DNA of 21,474 nucleotides from CAZHPR01 sp964534305 (GTDB taxonomy: Bacteria > Patescibacteriota > Minisyncoccia > Phycocordibacterales > WO2-35-19): contig CAZHPR010000012.1 of the NCBI GenBank assembly GCA_964534305.1, positions 1 to 21,474 of the forward strand, in the 5' to 3' direction. The notes under the pieces are model-generated. The model did no database searches and was not told the origin of the DNA. It was given only the letters and a program-made list of their open reading frames with translations. The translations under genes and the position numbers were made by a program. This document shows positions 14,428 to 21,474 of the stretch, in pieces; positions within the stretch are counted from its first letter, which is position 1, and each line of letters opens with the position of its first letter.

Positions 14428-14470
14428 CCCCTCTCCTACTCCCAGGAGAGGGGTTAGGGGGTGAGGTAGA
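14428..14470 (+). repeat. GC-rich palindromic repeat, copy B (intergenic)
   Basis: Perfect arms CCCCTCTCCT (14428-14437) and AGGAGAGGGG (14444-14453) with a 6-base loop, followed by the tail TTAGGGGGTGAGGTAGA. It fills most of the space between the 14474-16420 gene and glyS. It could act as a transcript-stabilising or weak terminating hairpin, but no T run follows on the minus strand. Confidence 0.9.
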
Positions 14471-14473
14471 AAT

Positions 14474-16420
14474 TTACTGTACAACCTTATCGTCATCCTG
14501 CTTAAAAGTTGGGTCTGAAGAAAAGTTAGTGGTCACCGAAGGAAGGATTTTTTCTATTTTTATCCCCGTGACCTTATCAATAGCAGAAAGCGAAGCTTCA
14601 CCTACGATAATCGGAGTTGTGTTAACCTGACTTACGCTAGGCAAAAACTCCACTTGGAAATATACTTCTTTGGCACTAGAACTAAAGCCAGTATTAGGAA
14701 GAATTGTACCCGCATTCCAAACAATCTCATTATTGCTACTATTGTAAACAATATTCTCACCGTTAGGAGAAACCAGATCCTTCCATTTTATATAGGAAGG
14801 CAGAGTAGCTCTGACGACGGCGTTACCAACTTGGTTAAATGAATTTTTTAGGGTCCAGACTATCGTGTAGGTTGTTGGAGTATTTACCCTTGGAGGTATC
14901 GGACCAGAATTTTCTATACTACCTAGAGACCTCACTGATCTGGAAGTAAGTTCAAGATCGGTAGAGAGAACTATCCTCGAGCTCTCACTTGCAACAACTT
15001 GCTCTACCGTTCCAGATTCAAGAACCCGTTCACCTTTTACCTTTACTGATATGTTTATGAGCGGACTAGCACCCTTTGGTATAGATGAGTAGACAAGAGG
15101 ACTCAAACGGAAAGATAGTTTTTGCTCAGTACCAGGATCCATACTACCAAAAGAAGATACCGATCTATTATCCCAAAATACAACATTATCTACTGATCTA
15201 AAGAAACCTCCTTCGCCAGCTAAAACACTGGATTGATTGAGAGCACCACCAGAGAGAGAAGCCTCGACAGAGACGTTGTATATTTTTTCTGGCAAATTAT
15301 TTCTTACCAAAATCTGATTATAGACAGAAGTTCCACCCTTTGCCGCATAATCCCCTTCTTTATTTTCTACAAGAACACTAAGCCCGATAAAAGGCTTTTT
15401 TACATAAATACTTTCTGATAGAGATACTATCGGTACCGCGATTATCCTCTCATCATCTTTGCTTGCTGTACCAGAATTTATTCTAAAAACCTTTTCTTCA
15501 TTATCCTGACCTATTATGCTACCCGTTATGTTTATAGTTCTTTTTGCCCCGGAGGAAAGCTCGCCAAACCTCCATGTATTGTTGCTTCCTTCAACAGTAG
15601 AAAGGGATGAGCTCTTGTAAACAAAACCAAATGGATATTCAACTTGAACCAGCAGATCTTTTACTCCCTCCTTTGAGTTGGAAAAAACTTCTATACTCAA
15701 ATTTATGTCTTGATTTGAATTTACCTCCTTTGGATAAGTCGGGGTAATTATGACCGGGGAAGAGCTTATGGTTACTTCATAATTTTTCTCTTTATAGAAG
15801 GTCGCACTTGAATTCTCTACCCTATACTCCAAAAACATTTTTATCTCCTTGACACTCTCTTTTTCTCCAAAGAAAACCGCCTCAATTTTTTGATTATAAC
15901 TCTCATCTTTCTCTATAGTGCCGATAGAAAAGCGTTCTCTCTTTAGATCTTTTGATAAGTCTTTTGGATCTCTGGTACCTTCTGGGAACTCTACCGTCAG
16001 AGACGCTCCCTCAAGGGCGGTGTTGTTGCTATTTATGATACTTACGTCAAAAGAACTTTCTTGTCCGCCACCAACCGAAACAGGCCCAACAACCTTTATA
16101 TCGACATTTTTTGAAGATACAAGGTTAGAACCACCGAGAAAAACAAAAGCAGCAATTAAGCTAGCGACAACAAAAAAGATAACAGAGACTATAAAAATCT
16201 TTTTCACAAAACTATGTTTGCTTTCTGCGGCTCGAGATATCTTGGAAGCGAGAATATCAAACTTATTGGTATCGTCAGAACTCCACGAGGTAGCTATTTC
16301 TTCTTTATCATTATCTTCTATAGTAGACCTCTCGGAATCTACTACTCCTCCCGACTTCCTTGAGTAAAGCCTGCGCTCGATTTTGTCTAAACGATCTCTT
16401 TTTTCGTTATCAAAATCCAT
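14474..16420 (-). CDS. Large membrane-anchored beta-sandwich (DUF11/CARDB-like) protein
   Basis: A 648-residue protein of unknown function. Residues 1-72 are charged and cytoplasmic. One membrane helix (about 73-96, FIVSVIFFVVASLIAAFVF) follows a basic HSFVKK stop. The remaining 550 residues are extracellular beta sandwiches in about four repeats, with lines such as SSFDVSIINSNNTALEGASL, QDINLSIEVFSNSKEGVKDL and TTYTIVWTLKNSFNQVGNAV, typical of CARDB/DUF11-type modules. The last few residues are charged with no second membrane helix. Topology is N-in, C-out. Related large anchored proteins recur in Parcubacteria and are presumed envelope components. The start ATG has no Shine-Dalgarno but a perfect TATAAT lies 8 bases before it. 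Confidence 0.8.
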   Translation of the reverse strand: MDFDNEKRDRLDKIERRLYSRKSGGVVDSERSTIEDNDKEEIATSWSSDDTNKFDILASKISRAAESKHSFVKKIFIVSVIFFVVASLIAAFVFLGGSNLVSSKNVDIKVVGPVSVGGGQESSFDVSIINSNNTALEGASLTVEFPEGTRDPKDLSKDLKRERFSIGTIEKDESYNQKIEAVFFGEKESVKEIKMFLEYRVENSSATFYKEKNYEVTISSSPVIITPTYPKEVNSNQDINLSIEVFSNSKEGVKDLLVQVEYPFGFVYKSSSLSTVEGSNNTWRFGELSSGAKRTINITGSIIGQDNEEKVFRINSGTASKDDERIIAVPIVSLSESIYVKKPFIGLSVLVENKEGDYAAKGGTSVYNQILVRNNLPEKIYNVSVEASLSGGALNQSSVLAGEGGFFRSVDNVVFWDNRSVSSFGSMDPGTEQKLSFRLSPLVYSSIPKGASPLINISVKVKGERVLESGTVEQVVASESSRIVLSTDLELTSRSVRSLGSIENSGPIPPRVNTPTTYTIVWTLKNSFNQVGNAVVRATLPSYIKWKDLVSPNGENIVYNSSNNEIVWNAGTILPNTGFSSSAKEVYFQVEFLPSVSQVNTTPIIVGEASLSAIDKVTGIKIEKILPSVTTNFSSDPTFKQDDDKVVQ

Positions 16421-16428
16421 AAAATAAC

Positions 16429-16437
16429 ATTATATCA
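16429..16437 (-). promoter_or_regulatory. Extended -10 element, leaderless arrangement
   Basis: Minus strand TGATATAAT (16437-16429): a perfect TATAAT with TG extension, ending 8 bases before the ATG at 16420. The -35 position reads TTATTG, a poor match. RNA would begin at about the start codon. Confidence 0.55.
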
Positions 16438-16458
16438 TAATAATTTTTATACAATAAT

Positions 16459-17049
16459 TTATTTGGACAAATCAGCAGATTTCATAGAGTGGTTTATCAA
16501 CTCTATTATCCTCTTCTTTTTGGGAGCAATCGCCTCAAGTTCCAGCTCGCTTATCTGAGAAGTTGGTAGATACAAAGATAACTCTGGATCATTTATCAAA
16601 AAGCCAAGGTTGTGTATTATGCGAAGCATAATCAAACATTCAGCTAGAGAAATATTTTTTTCATCTAAAATCCTAAGTGATCGCAAAAAACCGGACACCA
16701 TTTCAAACAAAGCACTATTCTCCTCTTCCACCCCAATGTTTTTGTTAACAAAATTTAAAATATTTATGGCAATAGAGAGACGGTTTTTAGAAAACTTTAG
16801 ATCTTCATAAAAATTATTTTCTATATTACTGCTTACAAGTTTCCAACCTGTCTTGCCCTTTATGATAGAAAAAGTGCCATAAGAAAAATCCTGGACCCCC
16901 AGCCTGAGCTTGGATAGAGATTTTCTAGCGCCCTGCGCCTTTATACCTACAAGACCAAAATCTTGTGTGAAAATACGAAGTCTCTTACTATCGTCTCCTT
17001 CGTTAAGACCTTGCATCACGATACCTCTGGTGTGATGTTTGTGGTACAT
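16459..17049 (-). CDS. recO: DNA repair protein RecO, short form
   Basis: A 196-residue RecO, which helps load RecA on SSB-coated DNA with RecR. The N-terminal OB fold is clear (TRGIVMQGLNEGDDSKRLRIFT, then GLVGIKAQGARKSLSKLRLGVQDFSYGTFSI), followed by the helical domain. Typical RecO is about 240 residues and many carry a four-Cys zinc finger; this one has a single Cys in total and ends soon after the helical region. Reduced RecO forms are plausible in small genomes. It lies 22 bases downstream of ileS, so co-transcription is likely. Its substrate partners RecA and SSB are both encoded in this window. Confidence 0.87.
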   Translation of the reverse strand: MYHKHHTRGIVMQGLNEGDDSKRLRIFTQDFGLVGIKAQGARKSLSKLRLGVQDFSYGTFSIIKGKTGWKLVSSNIENNFYEDLKFSKNRLSIAINILNFVNKNIGVEEENSALFEMVSGFLRSLRILDEKNISLAECLIMLRIIHNLGFLINDPELSLYLPTSQISELELEAIAPKKKRIIELINHSMKSADLSK

Positions 17050-17071
17050 ATTTTAAATTCAAAATTAAAAA

Positions 17072-20000
17072 TTAAGAAACAGAAATATTAAACTTCATTT
17101 CTCCAATTTTTAGTTCAATACCTTGGTTATCTTCAAAGACAAATTCTGAAACATTTGTCGGTCTGGATATCTCTGTTTTTGCAGATTCGACAAAACTCTT
17201 TCCCACCTCATTGGTTTCTATTCTAATAATTATTCTTTGATCTGGGGTTAGGGAGTTTTGTTTTCTTAAGTCTTGGACTGCTCTTATAAACTCTCTTACA
17301 TCCCCCTCTTTCTTGAGTTCTGGAGTAATTGTTATATCCAGAGAAAATCCTTTATCCAATTGTTTGTTGAAAATTATCTCTTTTACATTAACCTCATCTT
17401 TTATTAACTCAACTATTTCTTTTTCATTCTTTAATCTATCATCTTGAATCTCTAATCTTGATAGAGGTTGTTTCACTTTTATATTCTCACCATTTCTAAT
17501 CATCAATACACTTGAGACTACGTCTCTCGCCAAACTCATGTCCTCTATCAACTTTTTGTCTACCTTACCCACCTTTGGCCAATCTGTAAGGTGCACACTA
17601 ATCTGATCGTCTTCAGTCCTCAAGCTTCTATATACATCTTCTGCGAAAAATGGAGTAAACGGCGCCATATACTTTGATAACTCTTTTAAGACAAAGAGAG
17701 TTGTAGAGAGAGCGTCGTTTTTGTCTTGCTCATTTTCTGATTTAAACCTATCTCTAGACCTGCGTATATACCAAGTAGAAAAATCATTGACGAAATCTTT
17801 TATCAATCTTGTAGCTTCAAATAATTTAAAGTTTTCCAAATATTGTGTCCCTCTTCCTACGAGTTCATCTAGCCTTGAGATTATCCACCTATCCAATATA
17901 TTTTTACTCTCCCTACTCTCTTTTACCCCTTCTATTTTGTACAGAGAATACAGAACAGAAATATTGGAGATCATATTGAAGACCTTTTTTACTATCTCGT
18001 CTACTGATCTCTCATCAAAGTTTTTAGATTCACCCGGCTGGTTTACGCTATACATCCAAAAACGAAGTGCATCTACCCCATACTTTTCCATCATTAACCA
18101 TGGATCAACAATGTTGCCCAAGGACTTGCTCATCTTCTTGCCCTTTTCATCTAGTATGTGTCCTAGGCATATTACGTTTTTGTACGCGACCCCTCGATCC
18201 ATCAAGATGCCTATTGCGTGCAGTGTATAAAACCATCCGCGAGTTTGATCTATCGCCTCCGATATATAATCAGCCGGGTATTGTATTTTTGGGGCCGCCA
18301 AACCATCCTGAGCAAAAGGCATCGCGCCCGAATCAAACCAGACATCCAAAACTTCTTTTACTCTGTTTAGCCTTGTTCCATCTTCATCAACTAATTCTAT
18401 TTCATCTATGTATGGCTTATGCAAATCAAGCTCATAATTTTCATTGTGAGGCAGAGGTGTAAAATCGAGCTCTGAAATTTCTGCATAACCAAAGCCATAG
18501 GGCTTTTCATCTTTTATTTTTACAGCCTCTTCAATATCTGCACCCCTAACAACAGTATGCAACCCTGTAACAGGAGCCTCATGACCAACGATCAAGATAT
18601 TTTCATTACTATAGCTTGATTCTAACTCATAGATAAATTCACCAACCCGCCTACTCAAATCATATAAACTCTCACCCCCTTCTGGGGCATTTAGAAATCT
18701 ATCTTTTGTATCTTTAAAAATTTTTACATAATCTGACCAAAGTCTTCCTTCGTTTTCCTCTCCAGCTCTAAGCTCAAACAATCTATTGTCTATTACAACA
18801 TCTTCTTTTTTTATACCCAGTTTTTCTGCAACTATAAAAGCTGTCTCCTTGCATCTATCAAATGGAGAAGAAAATATTTTTGTTATATTTTTATTCTTTA
18901 ACTTATCTCCCGCTTGAGAAGCCTGGTGCTTACCATTTTCTGTCAGATGAAAGACATTTTTTAGATCTGAGTTTATTATTCCAGAAATATTTTGTTCCGC
19001 TTCACCATGTCTCATTGCAAAATATTTATTGCCGCTTTTCTTTGTATACCTCTTAAGTTCATCTATGCTTCCAACCACAACCTTTTTGCCCTCCTTGGTT
19101 TGCCATATAGGAAGCGGTGTCCCCCAATACCTCTCTCGAGAAATTGCCCAGTCCTTTATCTCTCGGAGCCATTCACCGAACCTGCCCTCCTTTATATAAT
19201 CAGGCTCCCAATTTATCTTTTGGTTTTCTTTTACCAAATCATCTCTTAGTTCCGACATCCTTATGTACCAAGAGTCGCGAGCATAATATATGAGAGGAGT
19301 TTTGCACCTCCAACAGTGTGGATAGGAGTGTTCGTATTTTTCTTTTTTGAATAAAAGGTTTCTGTGGGCCAAATCTTTTATTATCTCTACTGTAGTCTCT
19401 TCATCCTTTACAAACCTGCCCTCTAGAAAACCTGTACCTTTTACAAAATGCCCCGAGTCGTCCACTGTATGAAATTTTGGAAGTCCCACCTCTGTACCCA
19501 GCACAAAATCATCCTGTCCATACATCACTGCTGTATGCACAATACCAGTACCATCCTCGGTATTTACAAAATCTGCAGAGTAAACTTTGTAGGCCTTATC
19601 CAAACCTTCTCCTTTGTAATTTTCTTTTATCAATGAATAGAGGGGTTCGTATTCCAAACCAACAAGGTCTTTGCCCTTAAATTCTTTTTCGATTTTATAA
19701 TTTTCACTACCAAAAACCGCCTCAAGTCTATCTTTAGCCAGAATAAAATTCACTGTCTCTCCCACCCCTTCATCTTTTTTTGATATTTCAACATAATCAA
19801 TATTCTCTCCCACCGCTAAAGCCACGTTACCAAGAAGCGTCCAGGGAGTAGTAGTCCAAGCTAAAAGATACTTATCTTTAAATTTTTCATTTACAATTTT
19901 AAATTTTACGGTCACAGAAAGATCCTTTACATCCTCATAGCCTTGCGCGAGTTCGTGAGAAGAAAGAGCAGTACCACATCTAGGACACCAAGGTACAACT

Positions 20001-20566
20001 TTATAATCTTTATAGAGAAGATTTTTATCCTCTACTCTTTTCAAAATATTCCAAACCGATTCTATATATGAATTGTGATAAGTTACATAAGGATTATCTC
20101 CATCTACCCAATAGCCAATCCTTTTGGTAAAAGAATTCCAAAGGTCTATATATTGCCAAACACTTTCTTTACACTTTTTGTTAAACTCTGCCACTCCGTA
20201 TTCTTCTATTTCTTTCTTTGATTTTAGACCGAGTTGTTTTTCCACTTGAAGCTCTACTGGAAGCCCGTGTGTATCCCAACCTCCTTTTCTCCTTACATAA
20301 AATCCTTGCATCGTTTTATACCTAGGTATCGCATCTTTAAATGCTCTCGCTTCTAGATGATGAATGCCTGGCTTACCATTTGCAGTCGGCGGCCCTTCAT
20401 AAAATACAAAATCCTTTCTACTGGAAAAAATTCCTGCCTTTGAGTTTTTCTCTAACGTCTTCTCAAAAATCTTATTTTCTTCCCAAAACTTGAGTATTTC
20501 TTCCTCTTTCAAAGCCATTGGCGAAATGGGATTATTTTCAGATTTTAGGTCTTTATTTTCTTCCAT
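17072..20566 (-). CDS. ileS: Isoleucyl-tRNA synthetase with inserted histidine-phosphatase domain
   Basis: A 1164-residue class I synthetase. The core resembles IleRS of the eukaryote/actinobacteria type (IleS2): NGKPGIHHLEARAFKD at about 63-78 carries the HIGH equivalent as HHLE, and KMSKS is at 811-815. Cys pairs at 194/197 and 418/421 look zinc-binding. The CP1 editing domain has TTPWTLLGN (239-247) and GTGIVHTAVMYGQDDF (339-354). Between WGTPLPIW (481-488) and LHKPYIDEIEL (715-725), where the family normally has a short link, lies a complete histidine-phosphatase domain (about 515-700) with RHGE at 519-522, SSPFDRCKETA at 566-576, LFELRAGEENEGRLW near 596-610 and VGHEAP at 660-665. The anticodon-binding domain follows to the end. 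The extra domain is in frame with no stop or frameshift. The gene precedes recO. Confidence 0.96.
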   Translation of the reverse strand: MEENKDLKSENNPISPMALKEEEILKFWEENKIFEKTLEKNSKAGIFSSRKDFVFYEGPPTANGKPGIHHLEARAFKDAIPRYKTMQGFYVRRKGGWDTHGLPVELQVEKQLGLKSKKEIEEYGVAEFNKKCKESVWQYIDLWNSFTKRIGYWVDGDNPYVTYHNSYIESVWNILKRVEDKNLLYKDYKVVPWCPRCGTALSSHELAQGYEDVKDLSVTVKFKIVNEKFKDKYLLAWTTTPWTLLGNVALAVGENIDYVEISKKDEGVGETVNFILAKDRLEAVFGSENYKIEKEFKGKDLVGLEYEPLYSLIKENYKGEGLDKAYKVYSADFVNTEDGTGIVHTAVMYGQDDFVLGTEVGLPKFHTVDDSGHFVKGTGFLEGRFVKDEETTVEIIKDLAHRNLLFKKEKYEHSYPHCWRCKTPLIYYARDSWYIRMSELRDDLVKENQKINWEPDYIKEGRFGEWLREIKDWAISRERYWGTPLPIWQTKEGKKVVVGSIDELKRYTKKSGNKYFAMRHGEAEQNISGIINSDLKNVFHLTENGKHQASQAGDKLKNKNITKIFSSPFDRCKETAFIVAEKLGIKKEDVVIDNRLFELRAGEENEGRLWSDYVKIFKDTKDRFLNAPEGGESLYDLSRRVGEFIYELESSYSNENILIVGHEAPVTGLHTVVRGADIEEAVKIKDEKPYGFGYAEISELDFTPLPHNENYELDLHKPYIDEIELVDEDGTRLNRVKEVLDVWFDSGAMPFAQDGLAAPKIQYPADYISEAIDQTRGWFYTLHAIGILMDRGVAYKNVICLGHILDEKGKKMSKSLGNIVDPWLMMEKYGVDALRFWMYSVNQPGESKNFDERSVDEIVKKVFNMISNISVLYSLYKIEGVKESRESKNILDRWIISRLDELVGRGTQYLENFKLFEATRLIKDFVNDFSTWYIRRSRDRFKSENEQDKNDALSTTLFVLKELSKYMAPFTPFFAEDVYRSLRTEDDQISVHLTDWPKVGKVDKKLIEDMSLARDVVSSVLMIRNGENIKVKQPLSRLEIQDDRLKNEKEIVELIKDEVNVKEIIFNKQLDKGFSLDITITPELKKEGDVREFIRAVQDLRKQNSLTPDQRIIIRIETNEVGKSFVESAKTEISRPTNVSEFVFEDNQGIELKIGEMKFNISVS
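18467..19024 (-). other. Histidine phosphatase (phosphoglycerate-mutase-like) domain within IleRS
   Basis: The roughly 186-codon insert encodes residues 515-700 of IleRS. It has the full set of family catalytic residues: Arg519 and His520 (RHG), Arg571, Glu598 and His662. These are the phospho-accepting His, phosphate-binding Arg residues, the acid and the second His. A catalytically active phosphatase is therefore predicted. The substrate is unknown. Confidence 0.85.
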
Positions 20567-20574
20567 ATCCCCAT

Positions 20575-20580
20575 ATTATC
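20575..20580 (-). promoter_or_regulatory. Possible -10 element of ileS
   Basis: GATAAT on the minus strand ends 8 bases before the ileS ATG. The overlapping reading TGATAATAT gives an extended -10 at slightly closer spacing. The intervening GGGG may be a poor ribosome-binding site instead. The upstream gene ends only 19 bases away, so read-through from it is also possible. Confidence 0.3.
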
Positions 20581-20585
20581 AGCTT

Positions 20586-21410
20586 TTACCCCTTTTTCAA
20601 AAGGTTTTTGGCGATTTCGAATTCAGGAGGGAGAGGAGATTCTATCTTTATATGAGTACCGCCTGGAAGCTCTAGCTTTATAGAAAGCGCGTGCAACATT
20701 AATCTTTCTTTTTTTGATTCTATCTCTTTACCATAATTCATAATTCCTGATTCATAATTCTTACCCCCATACAACTTATCCCCCACTACAGGATGCGAGA
20801 TTGACTTCATATGTACCCTTATTTGATGAGTCCTCCCCGTCTTTGGTCTAATTTCAAGATAAGAGAAGTCTGGTAAAACACCAGTGATTTCTTTTCTGAT
20901 TCCCCTCTCTTGTTGTAAGAGAGGGGTTAGGGGTGAGTTATGCGATTGAGCAATAACTTTATACTCCGTCACTGCTTCCCGTAGCTCCCCTCTTGCACCA
21001 TAATCAGCAGACCATTTTCGGAAATCACTTGTGCTTCGACCAATAGGCTTATCTATCACTCCTTCCATTTTTTCTGGCAAAAATTTTCCCCAAACTACAG
21101 CATTATAAATTTTTTCTACTTTTCTATTTTGAAATTGTTCTTTCAAAAACTTGTGTGCCTCTTGTGTTTTTGCAACAAGTATTACCCCGCTTGTATCTTT
21201 ATCAAGACGATGCACAATCCCAGGCCTCTTTATAATTTCACCGTTTTGCAATGTTTGAGGTTCTCCCACATCTTTAAGATTTGGATAATTAATATTTATC
21301 CAATCAACCAAGGTCTCCTCTTTGCCCCTACCATCCCCATGTACCAAAAGTCCACTTGGTTTGTCCAAAGCCAAAATATATTCATCTTCATATAGGATTT
21401 TAGGCTCCAT
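20586..21410 (-). CDS. RluA-family 23S/tRNA pseudouridine synthase
   Basis: A 274-residue pseudouridine synthase. HRLDKDTSG at 67-75 contains the catalytic Asp70. KPSGLLVHGDG near 17-27, YNAVVWGKF and RPKTGRTHQIRVHMKSISHPVVGDKLYGG (188-216) are all diagnostic of the RluA group. There is no S4 RNA-binding domain at the start, so this is a minimal form; RluD, RluC and RluA cannot be told apart here. Two inserts look acquired. Residues 158-171 (NSPLTPLLQQERGI) are encoded by palindromic repeat copy C, and residues 218-227 (NYESGIMNYG) by an AT-rich repeat. The ATG lies 3 bases past the 3' end of tRNA-Arg, leaving no room for a promoter or Shine-Dalgarno. ileS starts 19 bases after its stop. Confidence 0.92.
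   Translation of the reverse strand: MEPKILYEDEYILALDKPSGLLVHGDGRGKEETLVDWININYPNLKDVGEPQTLQNGEIIKRPGIVHRLDKDTSGVILVAKTQEAHKFLKEQFQNRKVEKIYNAVVWGKFLPEKMEGVIDKPIGRSTSDFRKWSADYGARGELREAVTEYKVIAQSHNSPLTPLLQQERGIRKEITGVLPDFSYLEIRPKTGRTHQIRVHMKSISHPVVGDKLYGGKNYESGIMNYGKEIESKKERLMLHALSIKLELPGGTHIKIESPLPPEFEIAKNLLKKG
20732..20760 (-). repeat. AT-rich short repeat inside the pseudouridine synthase gene
   Basis: CATAATTC occurs at 20732-20739, overlapping ATAATTC at 20739-20746, and again at 20753-20760. It is translated in frame as NYESGIMNYG after the conserved LYGGK, where related enzymes normally have a short loop. Confidence 0.55.
20902..20937 (+). repeat. GC-rich palindromic repeat, copy C (inside pseudouridine synthase gene)
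   Basis: Perfect arms CCCCTCTCTT (20902-20911) and AAGAGAGGGG (20917-20926) around a 5-base loop, followed by the tail TTAGGGGTGAG. It has the same arms and tail as copy B and the same orientation on the plus strand. It is translated in frame from the minus strand as NSPLTPLLQQERGI. Confidence 0.9.
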
Positions 21411-21413
21411 TAG

Positions 21414-21474
21414 TGCTCCCGGCAGGAATCGAACCTACATCAAAGCCTTAGAAGAGCTCTGTTCTATCCATTGA
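21414..21474 (-). tRNA. tRNA-Arg (anticodon TCT), 5' end cut by window
   Basis: The minus strand shows the D-loop, the anticodon stem GAGCT/GGCTT with loop CTTCTAA (anticodon TCT), the T arm GTAGG-TTCGATT-CCTGC, the acceptor 3' strand CGGGAGC and discriminator A. About 12 bases of the 5' end lie beyond the window. CCA is not encoded, since CTAATG follows directly, so it must be added by the CCA enzyme. TCT reads AGA, the dominant Arg codon here. Confidence 0.88.

Noticed and set aside
17050..17071. AT-rich direct repeats between ileS and recO
   Set aside because: The 22-base low-complexity stretch resembles common AT-rich filler; no second copy or clear structure was seen.
17721..18462. Long plus-strand frames opposite ileS
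   Set aside because: They overlap highly conserved IleRS motifs on the other strand and have no domain of their own.
1..21474. Alternative genetic code with UGA as Gly, known in some Patescibacteria
   Set aside because: No assigned gene contains an in-frame TGA and glycine uses GGN codons throughout. The absence of TGA stops in about 17 genes is noted, but the standard code explains the frames.
1..21474. CRISPR array, transposase or prophage genes
   Set aside because: No regularly spaced repeats, transposase-like proteins or phage structural genes were seen on either strand.

Overview
The window looks like a metagenome scaffold from a Candidate Phyla Radiation bacterium (Patescibacteria, most likely a Parcubacteria lineage). 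This is inferred from several traits seen together: compact AT-rich gene packing, short or domain-poor versions of housekeeping proteins (RecO without its zinc finger, a minimal RluA-type synthase), an eukaryote/actinobacteria-like IleRS, a divergent EF-P, large secreted or membrane-anchored beta-sandwich proteins, and weak or absent Shine-Dalgarno sites. No phage, insertion sequence, CRISPR array or rRNA was seen. Every assigned gene ends in TAA or TAG. A run of 100 Ns (7820-7919) is flanked by an identical 55-base sequence on both sides. It is almost certainly a scaffolding artefact inside a small membrane-protein gene, which reads through intact once the duplicate is collapsed.

Layout. 36-2000 (-): secreted peptidoglycan-binding/beta-sandwich surface protein, preceded by a 570-base leader region with a candidate promoter, hairpins, a DnaA-box-like site and a possible 45-codon ORF. 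2569-3342 (-): winged-helix protein with an excellent sigma70 promoter decorated by TGTCCTT/AAGGACA repeats. 3539-7701 (+): ftsK, a small membrane-anchored protein, recA and efp. 7698-8224 (-): small membrane protein, convergent with efp. 8273-9455 (-): rpsF-ssb-rpsR operon with its own promoter, a candidate S6:S18 leader and a strong terminator. 9547-12946 (-): AI-2E-family permease, metG, tatD. 13004-14392 (-): glyS. 14474-16420 (-): large membrane-anchored beta-sandwich protein. 16459-20566 (-): ileS then recO. 20586-21410 (-): RluA-family pseudouridine synthase directly behind a tRNA-Arg(TCT) gene cut by the window edge.

How the genes fit together. Most are translation genes (IleRS, MetRS, GlyRS, EF-P, S6, S18, pseudouridine synthase, tRNA) or DNA maintenance genes (FtsK, RecA, RecO, SSB). 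Two cell-surface proteins may matter for the host-attached life inferred for such organisms.

Most notable observations. (1) A complete histidine-phosphatase domain with all its catalytic residues sits inside the catalytic domain of IleRS. (2) A GC-rich palindromic repeat family has three copies, two of them inside coding genes and translated in frame as extra loops (TatD and the pseudouridine synthase). (3) A candidate S6:S18 autoregulatory leader begins at the predicted transcription start of rpsF. (4) Several -10 elements lie exactly 8 bases before the ATG, suggesting leaderless transcripts, and the pseudouridine synthase ATG is 3 bases from a tRNA 3' end.
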